Of a stretch of DNA of 64,000 nt, positions 41,744 to 50,449 are shown in pieces. The position numbers and the translations under genes are program-made. The stretch is from Streptomyces rhizosphaerihabitans (lineage in GTDB: Bacteria; Actinomycetota; Actinomycetes; Streptomycetales; Streptomycetaceae): positions 62,001 to 126,000 of the forward strand of contig NZ_JAODTZ010000014.1 in NCBI RefSeq assembly GCF_025399795.1, given 5' to 3'. Each line of letters starts with the position of its first letter. Within the stretch, counting starts at the first letter, position 1. The notes beneath the pieces were generated by a model. The model was not told the origin of the DNA. It worked only from the letters and a program-made list of their open reading frames with translations, and ran no database searches.

Positions 41744-42322
41744 GTGAGTGAGTCGAGCGAACTGGGGGAGTGGGACTTCATCGGCCGCAGAGGTGCGGAG
41801 CCGGCTCGGCTGGTGCCCGGCGAGGTGATCGCCGCGGTTCCGGGCGCGCGGAGGCTGGCGGAGGAAGCGAGCCGGGAAGTCGGCTTCGACTTTCTGGACG
41901 ACGCGGCTGTTCTGAGGATGCTGCGGCTTCGGCACCAGGACGAGCAGGAGATGTTCGACGCCGGCTTCCGGACCGGGGTTCCGCTCGCACTCGTCGGTTT
42001 CGGCGCCGCTGTGTACTGGGGCGGCGTGGCGCAGTACTGGGAGTCGGGCAGAGCTCAGCTGATCTATCTCGCCGTGACCGGAACGGCCGTGATGGTTCTG
42101 TCGGGTCTGTGGATTCGAGCCGCGGTGGCTCATTGGGGGGACCCCGCCCGGCAGAATCTGCGGGCGAGGGCTCGGAAGTACCGTGACGTGGCACATGCCG
42201 CCCGTAGAGGGGGAGCGGACATTCCGGCGCACTATCCGCACTACGGTCCGTACCCCTTCGCCGCAACGTACCGTCCCGACGCGGGCGAAGTGAGATTTCC
42301 GGATGGAGAAGACCGGTCATGA
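41744..42322 (+). CDS. Cassette-1 two-helix membrane protein
   Basis: The ~192-residue product has an N-terminal soluble part of about 75 residues, two hydrophobic helices (VPLALVGFGAAVYWGGVAQY and LIYLAVTGTAVMVLSGLWIR) and a basic C-terminal tail with tyrosine and histidine residues (AHYPHYGPYPF). GTG 41744 follows AGGAG by eight bases; a start at 41735 is less likely. It is not homologous to any family I recognise. It occupies the same place in the cassette as the four-helix protein at 45567, so the position rather than the sequence may be what is conserved. Confidence 0.65.
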   Translation: MSESSELGEWDFIGRRGAEPARLVPGEVIAAVPGARRLAEEASREVGFDFLDDAAVLRMLRLRHQDEQEMFDAGFRTGVPLALVGFGAAVYWGGVAQYWESGRAQLIYLAVTGTAVMVLSGLWIRAAVAHWGDPARQNLRARARKYRDVAHAARRGGADIPAHYPHYGPYPFAATYRPDAGEVRFPDGEDRS

Positions 42323-42987
42323 CCGCGATATCAGTTGAGGGCGAACTCCGGGGTTCGGCCGACGGGAACGGCCTGGACGTCCGGTGGATCATGCCGGACG
42401 GCTTCTTCGAGATTCCGCTGGACGCGGAGGATCTGGACCAGACCGCCGAGCAGTTGATGGAACTCGCGCGCAGCGCGATGCCGGAAGCCGACTTTGACGT
42501 ACAACTGCAGTGGGCCGTCATGTGTGCCGCTCACTACGACTCCTTCGTGGAAGCCGGAGTTCAGTACGCGGGGTTCGTTCTCACCGAGGTGGAGGGCGCA
42601 CGGTGTACGGCGACGGTGACCGTCAGCATGATCGACCTCGACCCCGATGCAGGACCCAACCCTGTTGGATTCATGGGCTCTTCGCTGCGGCACCTCGGTA
42701 TCGGGCAGGTCAGTGAGATCGAGCTGCCGTGCGGCCCGGCTGTCTGCTGCATCGGAGACCGGAAGGGGAGCCTGGACGGCAGTCTCACCGCGTCGGGCGA
42801 GGACGAGCCGGTCCGGACGTCGTTCATCCAGGTTCAGGTCCCGCTGACGAACGGGACCGCCGTGGTGCTCGAAATGGGTACTCCCACCCCCGGAGGGTGG
42901 GAGGTGTTCTCGTCCATGTTCGCCGGGGTCGTGAAGAGTGTGCGCCTGTTCGACACCGAGGGTGAGCCGGTCGTGATGCCGGGATGA
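42319..42987 (+). CDS. Alpha/beta family protein F, type VII island-associated
   Basis: This 222-residue protein belongs to a group of six in the window with a common plan: an amphipathic strand-turn with PDGFFEIPLD, a helix, a long block of strands (TATVTVSMIDL), and a proline-cysteine segment (ELPCGPAVCC) in the place where relatives have LPAGPAVR. Near the end VQVPLTNGTAVVLEMGTPTPGGWE matches the closing strand and helix of the other members. It has two CC cysteines. ATGA overlaps tie it to the genes before and after. Function unknown; a chaperone, immunity or adaptor role is possible. Confidence 0.6.
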   Translation: MTAISVEGELRGSADGNGLDVRWIMPDGFFEIPLDAEDLDQTAEQLMELARSAMPEADFDVQLQWAVMCAAHYDSFVEAGVQYAGFVLTEVEGARCTATVTVSMIDLDPDAGPNPVGFMGSSLRHLGIGQVSEIELPCGPAVCCIGDRKGSLDGSLTASGEDEPVRTSFIQVQVPLTNGTAVVLEMGTPTPGGWEVFSSMFAGVVKSVRLFDTEGEPVVMPG

Positions 42988-43547
42988 CGACCGGACCGGA
43001 CGTATCGGCTCCGCCCAAGGACTACCGACTGCTCGTTCCGCGCGAGTGGTTCAGGATCGACCTGGGCCAGGACCGCTGGCGCGGACAGCTGAAGACCTTC
43101 GTGGACCTGCGGGCGGAGGGCAGGAACGTACCGGCGCAGGCCAAGCAGGAGGCCTGGGCCGGCCTGCGCAACACCGCCGAATCCGCGGTGGCGAACGGCG
43201 CCCTGGAGTTCTTTCTGCGGCCGGAGCTGGACGACGGCAGCATCATGCCCGTCTCGCTCGTGGTGTCGCTGATTCCCCGTCCCGGTTCTCCGGCGCCCCA
43301 GGATCTCCTGGCCTCGTTCGAGGCGATGGAGCAGCGGAGCGGGCGCGGCGCCGAGATCTCGATCGTCGCTCTCCCGGCCGGTGAAACCGTCCGGATCCGC
43401 ACACGGACCACCCTGGACCTGTACGTCCGGATGCCGGGAGCGACGGGATATCTGGTCCTCGGGTTCGTGGTGCCGCTCACCGGCGTCGTCGGTCCCATGG
43501 AGCGGCTGTGCACCTCGATCGCGGGATCCCTGCGCTGGATCATGTGA
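42984..43547 (+). CDS. Alpha/beta family protein A, type VII island-associated
   Basis: The 187-residue protein opens with DYRLLVPREWFRIDLGQDRW and continues with a charged helix (LRNTAESAVANGALEFFL), strands (MPVSLVVSLIPRPGS), the LPAGETVRIRT element and a closing VVPLTGVVGPMERLCTSIAGSLRWIM. The same order occurs in the protein at 46382, with which it shares DYRL-VP-W, ALE/GVE after ANG, LPAG and a SIA-SL/TL-W-M ending. It is the last gene of cassette 1. No catalytic residues are evident. A DcrB/PsbP-like fold is one reading, not established. Confidence 0.65.
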   Translation: MTTGPDVSAPPKDYRLLVPREWFRIDLGQDRWRGQLKTFVDLRAEGRNVPAQAKQEAWAGLRNTAESAVANGALEFFLRPELDDGSIMPVSLVVSLIPRPGSPAPQDLLASFEAMEQRSGRGAEISIVALPAGETVRIRTRTTLDLYVRMPGATGYLVLGFVVPLTGVVGPMERLCTSIAGSLRWIM

Positions 43548-43782
43548 TCCACGACTTCGGCCGTCTCCGGGGATCGGGCGGGGAACCGTGGGTGACCAGG
43601 AACTGATGAGGGCGTCCGGGACAAGGCGTGTCGGGATGAGGCGTTCTGTATGGTCCCTTTGCTCTCCATTGGTTGCCGGTTCGAAAACCTGTGCAAGAGG
43701 GTGGAGGGCGGCCGCCGCGAGGCGGGTGTGCAGGACGGGGCGGCCACGGTGGTTGTCGGGCAGCAGGCGCACGGGGGTGGCA

Positions 43783-44097
43783 GTGGCGGATCACATCGCG
43801 GTGTCCACGACGGAACTGCGGGACATCAGCCGCTCCGTCGCGAAGCTGAAGACGCACTTCGAGCACGCCAAGGATCTGGTCGACTCCTACGACGCCGAGA
43901 TCGGCTCGGGTGAGGTGGCCGACGCGCTCGACGCCTTCGCGGACGACTGGAAGAAGAAGCGCAAAGTGCTCTGCGACGGTCTGGAGTTCCTCGGCAGGAC
44001 GGCCGAGGAGGCCGCCAAGGCGTACGACGGCCTCGACCAGCATCTCGCCGACGCGCTGCTCAAGTCCCAGGACGGCAAAGGCGGCAGCGGCAGGTGA
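43783..44097 (+). CDS. WXG100-like small helical protein 3
   Basis: This ~104-residue two-helix protein reads STTELRDISRSVAKLKTHFE in its first helix and DAFADDWKKKRKVLCDGLEFL in the second. The DWKKKR core closely matches GTWKKTRKK in the protein at 40116, and both end in a Tyr-Asp-Gly-Leu-Asp motif followed by a Lys-rich tail. GTG 43783 is used because GGGGG lies a few bases ahead, with 43777 also possible. The next gene's GTG overlaps its stop. It opens cassette 2. Confidence 0.78.
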   Translation: MADHIAVSTTELRDISRSVAKLKTHFEHAKDLVDSYDAEIGSGEVADALDAFADDWKKKRKVLCDGLEFLGRTAEEAAKAYDGLDQHLADALLKSQDGKGGSGR

Positions 44098-45497
44098 GCG
44101 ACGACTTCTCCGGCGTCGACTGGCAGACCGCCCGTTACGACGACAAGGAATTCACCCCGGGTGACCCCTACGAGGTCGCCCGGCTCGGCAAGCGCATCGC
44201 CGACACCGCAGCGCTGATCCAGGAGCAGGCCACCAAGCTGCACAACCTGGTCGACGGCAACGGCTGGGACTCGGACGCGGGCCGTGAGTTCCAGAAGAAG
44301 ACCGGGGAAACGGTCGGCCTCCTCACCAAGTCGCACGAGCGCTACGCGGCTGCCGCCGAAGCCCTGGGCTCCCAGGTGGGTGCTGCCCCCGCCGACGGGC
44401 ACCAGCACGCGGACTGGGCCACCGCGCTCGACCACGCGCAGAACCTCGTACGGGCCGCCCTGAAGAAGGCCAAGGCCGCCGACGCGGACCGCAGTCACTG
44501 CCAGAAGCAGCTGGACCGGCATCCGGGCCCCGACGACCACCCGGACAAGCAAAGGCTGGACAAGCAGAAGGAGTGCGCCGACACGGACCTGGAGGACGCC
44601 AAGAACGACCTCCGCCAGGCGCTGTCGTACCGGGACACCCAGGCCAGGTATGCCAAGTCGGCCATCCATGACGCCGTGGAGCACGACGGGCTGAAAGATC
44701 CCCAGCACCACTGGTGGGACAACTGGAAGGACTGGGTCGCGGACATCGGGCACTGGGCCGGAGTCGCGGCGGCCGTCCTCGGTGTGCTGGCCCTGGTCCT
44801 GAGCTGGGTGCCGGTACTCGGCGAAGTACTCGCCGCCCTGGCCCTGATCGCCTCGGTCGTGGCCCTGGTCTGCGACACGATCTCCGCCCTCGACGGCAAG
44901 GGCACCTGGCTGGACGTCGCCATCGACGCGATCGGCGTACTGTCCTTCGGCGCCGGACGCCTGCTCGGAACCACGGCCAAGGAGGCGGCCGTCGCCGCGC
45001 GCGGAGCCTCCGCTCTCAAGGACGTCGGCCTGGCGCGGGAGGTGGGTCTGAACCCCGCGGCGGCCCGCGGCCTCGCCGAAGCCCTCAACGGGGTCAAGCC
45101 GGGCCAGATCGGCAGGGCGCTGGCCGAGGGGCCGGCCGAACTCCTGCCGCGCATGCGGTCGGTGGTCAAGGAGTCGCTGGACGTCAAGGCGTACGTCGAC
45201 GACATCCGGGTGGCAGCCGGTCAACTCCCGGGCGAGGAAAGCCTCCTCGCGGAGGGCGCGCCCAAGCTGGCGCAGATCTCGGGTTCCTCGTTCAAGACCA
45301 TGGCGGGATTCGGCAAGGCCCTCTACATCGGCAGCCAGACCCTGCCGCTGACGCTCGGCTGGTCCAACCTGGCACCGGTCGGCGCGGGGGAGTCGAAGGC
45401 CACCGGCCCGAACCTCCTGAGCGGGCTGAAGGAGATTCCCGGGATCGGCGCCGGCGGCATCCCGTTCTACAACTGGACGTGGCACGCGGGTGGTTGA
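44094..45497 (+). CDS. LXG-like type VII carrier protein 2, no recognisable toxin tip
   Basis: The 467-residue carrier begins YDDKEFTPGDPYEVARLGKR and GNGWDSDAGREF, aligned with carrier 1 over about 80 residues. A long charged coiled coil follows, then HHWWDNWKDWVADIGHWAG leading into hydrophobic segments (AAAVLGVLALVLSWVPVLGEVLAAL and LALIASVVALVCDTI). The pre-toxin-like GKGTWLDVAIDAIGVLSFGAG comes next. The last ~150 residues have no known enzyme motif; the ending, GAGGIPFYNWTWHAGG, is short and glycine-rich. It could be a pore-forming or structural effector. GTGA overlap with the small helical gene couples them. Confidence 0.75.
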   Translation: MSDDFSGVDWQTARYDDKEFTPGDPYEVARLGKRIADTAALIQEQATKLHNLVDGNGWDSDAGREFQKKTGETVGLLTKSHERYAAAAEALGSQVGAAPADGHQHADWATALDHAQNLVRAALKKAKAADADRSHCQKQLDRHPGPDDHPDKQRLDKQKECADTDLEDAKNDLRQALSYRDTQARYAKSAIHDAVEHDGLKDPQHHWWDNWKDWVADIGHWAGVAAAVLGVLALVLSWVPVLGEVLAALALIASVVALVCDTISALDGKGTWLDVAIDAIGVLSFGAGRLLGTTAKEAAVAARGASALKDVGLAREVGLNPAAARGLAEALNGVKPGQIGRALAEGPAELLPRMRSVVKESLDVKAYVDDIRVAAGQLPGEESLLAEGAPKLAQISGSSFKTMAGFGKALYIGSQTLPLTLGWSNLAPVGAGESKATGPNLLSGLKEIPGIGAGGIPFYNWTWHAGG

Positions 45498-45566
45498 GCC
45501 GGACGGTGGCGACAACTCCCGAGGCGGGGACAACGCGGGCCGCTCCGCGGAACAGAGGATCAAGTG

Positions 45567-46385
45567 GTGAACGAGGAAGAGGAGTCCGTCGACGACCTGT
45601 TCGCGCGGCTGCCGGAGGACGGGCGGCGGACGCTGGAACAGATCGGCATGGGGCTGCCGGAACTGCGCCGTATGGCCGCCCGCGACGGCGGCATGCGGCA
45701 AGTTCGCGGTGTGCTCTCCGAGTTCACCACTGAACCGCGGACACGGCGTCCCGGTGACGACGAGGGACCGGCCGAGCGGACCGCCGTACGGCCGTGGTCG
45801 CTGCTGTCCGTGGCGGCCGTCACCGGGGTGGTGCTGACCGGACTCTCCACCCTCGCGCTGCACGAGACGGCACTGCTGGTGGGAGCGGTCTGCGGACTGG
45901 GCGTCCTGTTCGCGGCCTTCAGGACCCGTGAGTCGCGCGGCGGACTCGCGCTGCGGTGGATCACGGTGGCGGCGTACGCCGTCCTGGTGATCGCCGGCTC
46001 CTTCGGCACCCAGCAGTGGTACTTGAGGCTCCGCGGGGTCGAGCAGCCGGTGACGATCGCCGAGCCGCTCCATCAGTGGACCCACGGGACCCGGGAGACC
46101 TACTGCCGGGTCCGGCTGAGGGACGGTTCCGTCCGACGAGTGCTCGGCAACAGGGAGAACTGTGCCGACCGGGTCGGCCTGAAGGACACGGCCGTCGTCG
46201 ATCCGGCGGGGCATTACCGGCCCTTCCTGGGGACGAAGCCCGAGATCGGGGGCACGGCGGGCGGAATCGTCGCCCTGGGTGCCGCCGTTGTTCTGATCCT
46301 GGCTCCGGCGAGCGCCGTGGCCCTGGGGCGGGGGCCGCGGACCAACCAGCCCCGCGGGGAGCGGACGGGCGGGAGAGCGGCATGA
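45567..46385 (+). CDS. Cassette-2 multi-helix membrane protein
   Basis: The ~272-residue protein has a soluble acidic N-terminus of ~75 residues (NEEEESVDDLFARLPEDG). Two close hydrophobic helices follow (LLSVAAVTGVVLTGLSTLAL and TALLVGAVCGLGVLFAAF), then a third (VAAYAVLVIAGSFGTQQWYL). An extracytoplasmic-looking segment of about 70 residues with two cysteines comes next, and a last helix (GIVALGAAVVLILAPASAVAL). GTG 45567 follows AGAGG by eight bases; 45564 is an alternative start. It sits at the same position as the membrane protein of cassette 1. No family recognised. Confidence 0.65.
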   Translation: MNEEEESVDDLFARLPEDGRRTLEQIGMGLPELRRMAARDGGMRQVRGVLSEFTTEPRTRRPGDDEGPAERTAVRPWSLLSVAAVTGVVLTGLSTLALHETALLVGAVCGLGVLFAAFRTRESRGGLALRWITVAAYAVLVIAGSFGTQQWYLRLRGVEQPVTIAEPLHQWTHGTRETYCRVRLRDGSVRRVLGNRENCADRVGLKDTAVVDPAGHYRPFLGTKPEIGGTAGGIVALGAAVVLILAPASAVALGRGPRTNQPRGERTGGRAA

Positions 46386-47032
46386 GCGGACCATCGGACA
46401 ACAGCACGGCACCCGAGGCGGAGCCGAGCCCGACACCGGCCTCGGTCCCGGCACTCGCACCTCCTTCCGACTACCGTCTGGCCGTCCCCGAAGGCTGGGA
46501 GCGCGTCGTTCTCGACCCCGGCCGCTGGCCCCACCGCATCGACAAACTCGTCAACCGCGGGCTGCGCGGGACGCGGGCGACCCCGCAGCTCAAAGCTGCG
46601 CTGGCGGAACGGATCCGGGAGCAGGCCGAGGCCGCGCACGCGAACGGCGGGGTGGAGATGTACCTCGTCAACCAGGTCATCGGTCAGGTCCCGGTGTCCG
46701 CCGGACTGGTCGTGACTCTCCTTCGGCGACCGCCCGGCGCCGCCCACGGAGACCTGTCCGACACGGCCGTTTCACTGGCGGCCCGTGGCGCCGACGTCAC
46801 CACGATCGGCCTTCCCGCGGGCCCGGCCGTACGCCACCGCTACCGCCGTGGCCCCGCGCCCGACGACCCGGACGGCAACAGGCTCACCGTCACACACCTG
46901 GACGTCCACCTCGCCGTGCCGAACAGCGACCAGCGTCTGCTGCTCTCCTTCTCCACCCCGATGGAGCCGCTGGCGGACGCGCTGGTGACGCTCTTCGACT
47001 CGATCGCCCGCACACTCCAGTGGATGGCCTGA
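46382..47032 (+). CDS. Alpha/beta family protein B, type VII island-associated
   Basis: The 216-residue protein, after a ~28-residue Pro/Ala/Ser leader, has the family plan DYRLAVPEGWERVVLDPGRW, a charged helix ending in AHANGGVEMYLV, VPVSAGLVVTLLRRP, GLPAGPAVRHRYRR and a final TPMEPLADALVTLFDSIARTLQWMA. It is clearly the cassette-2 counterpart of the protein at 42984. The ATG overlaps the membrane protein stop (ATGA) and its own stop overlaps the next start (TGATG), so the four last genes of the cassette are a translational chain. Confidence 0.65.
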   Translation: MSGPSDNSTAPEAEPSPTPASVPALAPPSDYRLAVPEGWERVVLDPGRWPHRIDKLVNRGLRGTRATPQLKAALAERIREQAEAAHANGGVEMYLVNQVIGQVPVSAGLVVTLLRRPPGAAHGDLSDTAVSLAARGADVTTIGLPAGPAVRHRYRRGPAPDDPDGNRLTVTHLDVHLAVPNSDQRLLLSFSTPMEPLADALVTLFDSIARTLQWMA

Positions 47033-47631
47033 TGCCCGAGTACTCCGAGTCCACCGTCCATATGCAGGCGCCCGACGCCGCCGTGTCCCTCCCCGTGCGC
47101 GGCCCGGTCGACCTGGACGCCTGGGCGGTGGACGCGGCCCGTCTCCGCGTGGGCCGGGACGACGACGCGAGGCTGATCGAGGCGCTCGCCGCCGAACTGG
47201 GCGAGGCGGCGGCCGACGCGCGCGGCCGTGCACCGATCGTCGCGCTCTCGTACGTCCCCGAACCCCGGCTGGGGGAGCTGGCCCGCATCGAACTGTCCCC
47301 GCTCGTCGCCGACGAGACGTACCCGGCCGTCACCGTCGACCTGCTCCACCGCTATCTCGCCACGCCTACGGACCTCTCGTTCCGTCCGCCCGAGGCCGAA
47401 CGGCGCACGCTGCCGGCCGGTCCAGCGGTCCGCGTCCGGCACGCGTACGTCCAGGAGCCCGACCGGGACGGAACGGGCACCATTCTGGAGACCTGCGCCT
47501 ACGGCATCTGCCCGGACGGGAAATGGGGCCTCGTCCTGCTCACCTCCTGGCGCGCCCTCGCCCACACCGACACCCTGTGCGCCCTGACGGACAGCCTCGC
47601 GGAGACGATCACGGTGACGTCCGCCAGCTGA
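47032..47631 (+). CDS. Alpha/beta family protein C, type VII island-associated
   Basis: The 199-residue protein is a more distant member of the family. It has a conserved-looking helix (EALAAELGEAAADARGRAP), strands (IVALSYVPEPRL) and the LPAGPAVRVRHAY element near residue 130, followed by GKWGLVLLTSWRALAH and a closing helix. The N-terminal W motif is replaced by DLDAWAVDA. It ends cassette 2, followed after a short gap by a hairpin terminator. Its role may be linked to the partner upstream, since cassettes 1 and 2 each hold two such proteins. Confidence 0.6.
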   Translation: MPEYSESTVHMQAPDAAVSLPVRGPVDLDAWAVDAARLRVGRDDDARLIEALAAELGEAAADARGRAPIVALSYVPEPRLGELARIELSPLVADETYPAVTVDLLHRYLATPTDLSFRPPEAERRTLPAGPAVRVRHAYVQEPDRDGTGTILETCAYGICPDGKWGLVLLTSWRALAHTDTLCALTDSLAETITVTSAS

Positions 47632-47663
47632 GCCTTCCGCCGGCCGCCCTTCGATCCGGCCCG

Positions 47664-47698
47664 CCGCGGACAGCCCGCCCGTGGTGGGCCGTCCGCGG
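47664..47698. terminator. Hairpin closing cassette 2
   Basis: CCGCGGAC (47664-47671) pairs with GTCCGCGG (47691-47698). An inner GCCC (47673-47676) pairs with GGGC (47686-47689) to extend the stem. It lies between the convergent cassette-2 end and the secreted protein gene. Confidence 0.7.
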
Positions 47699-47722
47699 TA
47701 CGCCGCTCGCAGGCGGCCTCCG

Positions 47723-48766
47723 TCATCGGTTGACGGACTGGATCTCCTGGACGGTGATGTCCTGGGTCGTCCCGAAGGTACCGTCGGGAAGATCGCCGCC
47801 GGCACCGCCGGTGCCGGTCCAGCTCACGTCCCAGGTGATGGTCGCGCGGAGCTTGTACGTCCCGTCGCCGGACGAGCGCAGGTACTTGATCCCGCACGGT
47901 GGTGTCTGCCCGGCCTCGCCCTTGGCGTACGGCGTACCGATCGAGTCGTCGTTGTTCAACAGGCACTCACCAGAAGCCGGATAGGTCTCGGCGTCGCTCG
48001 TACCCGGCTCCAGCTTGAGTGAGACGGGCTTCGCGGTGGTCGTTGCCGAGATGTTGAGCCCGGCGACGTCGAGCGCCGCGGTGACGGACACGTCCTTGAA
48101 CGTGGCCTTGTCGAGCCAGGCCCAGGTCGGGAGATTGACCTTGGTGATGTTCTTGGGGGCGAGGGTGACTTTGGTGTCGGGGAGCTGAATCGCGTTGTAG
48201 GCGGCTTCGGCGAGGATCTTGGGAGTGACGGCCTGGGGGACGCCGGGATCGTCGTTGTTCGCTACCCAGAAGGGCAATTCACCGCATTCCATGCTCGCGG
48301 GGTCGTCGAGGCGGTCGGGATTCTGGACGGCTACCCACCAGTTCCCCTCATCGGCCTTGTCCCCGTTGTAGTCCTTGTACTTGCCGTCCTTGTAGATCTC
48401 CCGGAACTGACCGACTGCGGTCTTCGCATAATTAGCCTGGCCGGGGGCGTTGATCGTCTCCTCGTACATCGTCTCGACGTACTTCTTGAACTCGGCGACA
48501 GAGCGGGGCTCATACCAACACGCCGGCGGAGTCCAGTTGCCCAGGGGCTGAACCGTGCCGCTCTTGCTGCCCCGCGGGCGTACCGAGCCGGAGTAGGTCA
48601 CCTTCGAGACGAGGGTTCCGGCATCGGCGTGGCCGCTCTGTTTGGTGTCGCCCTGAGTGCCAGCGCTCGGGGGCCAGTCGGCTGAGGCGGTTCCCGGCAC
48701 CCATGCGATCGCCCCCGCGACAGCGCCGATCGCGAGAAATCGCCTGCAGACGGCTACGGCGTGCAC
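47723..48766 (-). CDS. Secreted hypothetical protein
   Basis: The 347-residue product begins with a Sec signal peptide (CRRFLAIGAVAGAIAWVPGTASA, likely cleaved before ADW near residue 29). The mature protein contains CWYEPRSVAEFKKYVETMY near residue 83, several cysteines (near residues 82, 161, 268 and 294) that could form disulfides, and a closing strand set (YKLRATITWDVSWTGTGG). No family was recognised. It is coupled to the lipoprotein gene upstream by a 13-base overlap, so the two may act together at the cell surface. Its codon use is less GC-biased than that of the neighbours. Confidence 0.7.
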   Translation of the reverse strand: MHAVAVCRRFLAIGAVAGAIAWVPGTASADWPPSAGTQGDTKQSGHADAGTLVSKVTYSGSVRPRGSKSGTVQPLGNWTPPACWYEPRSVAEFKKYVETMYEETINAPGQANYAKTAVGQFREIYKDGKYKDYNGDKADEGNWWVAVQNPDRLDDPASMECGELPFWVANNDDPGVPQAVTPKILAEAAYNAIQLPDTKVTLAPKNITKVNLPTWAWLDKATFKDVSVTAALDVAGLNISATTTAKPVSLKLEPGTSDAETYPASGECLLNNDDSIGTPYAKGEAGQTPPCGIKYLRSSGDGTYKLRATITWDVSWTGTGGAGGDLPDGTFGTTQDITVQEIQSVNR

Positions 48767-49404
48767 GACTTGTGCCCCCTCTGCGACGTGAGTTTGGTCG
48801 TCTGCCAGACGCCTTGCTTATTCTTCTCGAGTCGCGTTGCGTAGAGGACGTACGACTTGTCGGTCACGCCCGTCTTGTAGACCTTGCTCGACTTCCGGTT
48901 CTTGGCGAAGGCCTTGGACTGGTCCTCGCAGTACACGACGCCTGCCGAGGCGGAGTCGAAGACATCGACCTTCGCGTTGTAGTAACGGTTGACCCCGGTG
49001 ATCGAGTAGCCGTCCTTCACGATGGACGTGACCCAGTCCCGGGCATCGGCCAGGGCGGTGCCGGTGTAGTAGAAGCCGAGGGCGGGCAGTTGGGCGTTGC
49101 CTTCAGTGATGGCGTAGTTGGTCGTATCGACCCTGCGCTCGACGTCGGCGAGAACCGCGTCCTTGGCGCCGTCGCCGGTCCGCCAGTTCTCGAACCTGTC
49201 GCTGAGATCCTTCGGAAGGGTGATCCTGGGGCGACTGGTCGTGTCGCTCGCACTCGGCGAAGCCGACGTCTTCGTGGCGCCGGTGTCCGCCCCCGTGATC
49301 TTGTCGTTCCCCTTCGAGCTGTCACCTCCGCCGCCGCAGGCCGTCAGGAGCAGGGCTGTTGTCGCGGCGAACGCGGCAGCAACGGGCAAAGAGCGGCGCT
49401 TCAC
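48754..49404 (-). CDS. Lipoprotein of unknown function
   Basis: The ~216-residue product starts with a short basic segment and a hydrophobic stretch ending in the lipobox LTAC, with the lipid cysteine at about residue 23. A Ser/Thr/Gly-rich linker precedes a soluble domain with GFYYTGTALADARDWVTSIVKDG. Starting at GTG 49404 gives GGGGAG at a good distance; 49425 is also in frame but without a clear site. The next gene overlaps its stop by 13 bases. Together they resemble a lipoprotein and secreted-protein pair of no known role. Confidence 0.7.
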   Translation of the reverse strand: MKRRSLPVAAAFAATTALLLTACGGGGDSSKGNDKITGADTGATKTSASPSASDTTSRPRITLPKDLSDRFENWRTGDGAKDAVLADVERRVDTTNYAITEGNAQLPALGFYYTGTALADARDWVTSIVKDGYSITGVNRYYNAKVDVFDSASAGVVYCEDQSKAFAKNRKSSKVYKTGVTDKSYVLYATRLEKNKQGVWQTTKLTSQRGHKSCTP

Positions 49405-49798
49405 AGTGGACTCCCCGTGAGACATCGGTTGAGCGAAGTCAGTCAAGGGCAATGACGGTATCCGTGGGGCTCTTGGTTTCGCCAGGCGGGAGGTCTCCGA
49501 GAATGTGGATGTTCTGGGAGGAATATGAATCAAGGCGGCTCCTTCTCGGCTTCGAGCGTGCCACCGATCACATCAACGGGCCGCTCTCCCGCACCCGTTC
49601 GCCGCGAGGGGTCACAGGGACGCAGGTAACTCCCGTACGGACCAAGCCTGTGCGCCTTCGCGCGAGCTACGTCACAGCCGACCCCACGACTCCCCGTGCC
49701 GAACCTCCTCGCGCCCCCGGCGCGCCCTCACCTCGTAGGCTGACCAGTGCCGAACAGGCCGAACAGAAGGACGAACCACGACCCCCGGGGGACACGCC
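49405..49798. other. 394-bp divergent intergenic region, no gene seen
   Basis: This lies between the lipoprotein gene (minus) and the alpha/beta protein D gene (plus). It must hold both promoters, but I could not pick clear -10 and -35 elements. No repeat or hairpin of note was seen. Confidence 0.4.
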
Positions 49799-50449
49799 AT
49801 GGCCCGCTACATCGAGACGCTCACCGTCGAGCGCGGCGGATTTCGCATCAAGGTGCCGGAGTCGTGGTGGGAGTTCGACGTGCGGCCGGAGTCGCGGGAC
49901 GACTCGATCCGGCGGATGGTGAGCGAACGGATCGACCAGCGACCGGAGTTGGCCCCGTACCGCGACACCTACATCGGCTTCCTGCGCAAGGCCTCGGCCG
50001 ACGCCTGGAAGTCCGGTGCCCTGTACTGCGGCTGCATGGCCGAGTCCTTCGGCGGCGACACCCCGATCACCGGCTCGGTCACCGTCTCGATCGTCGGCGG
50101 CCGCTCGCAGACAGGCGAGCCCCTCTCCACCGACCCCCAGACGATGGCGGGCCAACTCGCCACGCGGGAGGCGAAGAAGGAAGGGGACGCCTGGCGCAAG
50201 GTGACCACCGTCGAGATACCCGGCGTCGGTCCCGCCGCGCGGACGTACGGCATCGAGGACATCGTCATCCCGGACGACAGCCTCCAGCGCACGATCCGCG
50301 CGGTGCTCATGCAGACGTTCATCCCCGTGCCCGGCCAGCAGGGCAAGGTCGCCCTGGTCGCCGGCAGCAGCCAGGTCCTCGACCTCGCCGACTCCTTCTT
50401 CGACATTTTCGACGCCGTCACCTCGACGTTCCGCTTCGCGGACCAGTAG
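49799..50449 (+). CDS. Alpha/beta family protein D, type VII island-associated
   Basis: The 216-residue protein has the family plan: FRIKVPESWWEFDVRP near the start, a Gln/Arg helix with a SGALYCGCMAE element, TGSVTVSIVG, then VTTVEIPGVGPAARTYGIED in the place of LPAGPAVR, and a final VLDLADSFFDIFDAVTSTFRF. It is most like the protein at 58760, sharing VPxSWWEFDxRPE and the FDAVT-TFRF ending over the whole length, so these two are recent relatives. GGGGG precedes the ATG. A relic of a toxin tip and an Imm11-like gene follow. Confidence 0.65.
   Translation: MARYIETLTVERGGFRIKVPESWWEFDVRPESRDDSIRRMVSERIDQRPELAPYRDTYIGFLRKASADAWKSGALYCGCMAESFGGDTPITGSVTVSIVGGRSQTGEPLSTDPQTMAGQLATREAKKEGDAWRKVTTVEIPGVGPAARTYGIEDIVIPDDSLQRTIRAVLMQTFIPVPGQQGKVALVAGSSQVLDLADSFFDIFDAVTSTFRFADQ

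Noticed and set aside
43676..43692. tRNA T-loop-like sequence GGTTCGAAAACC
   Set aside because: No matching acceptor, D or anticodon arms are visible around it, so it is taken as a chance palindrome in the upstream region of cassette 2.
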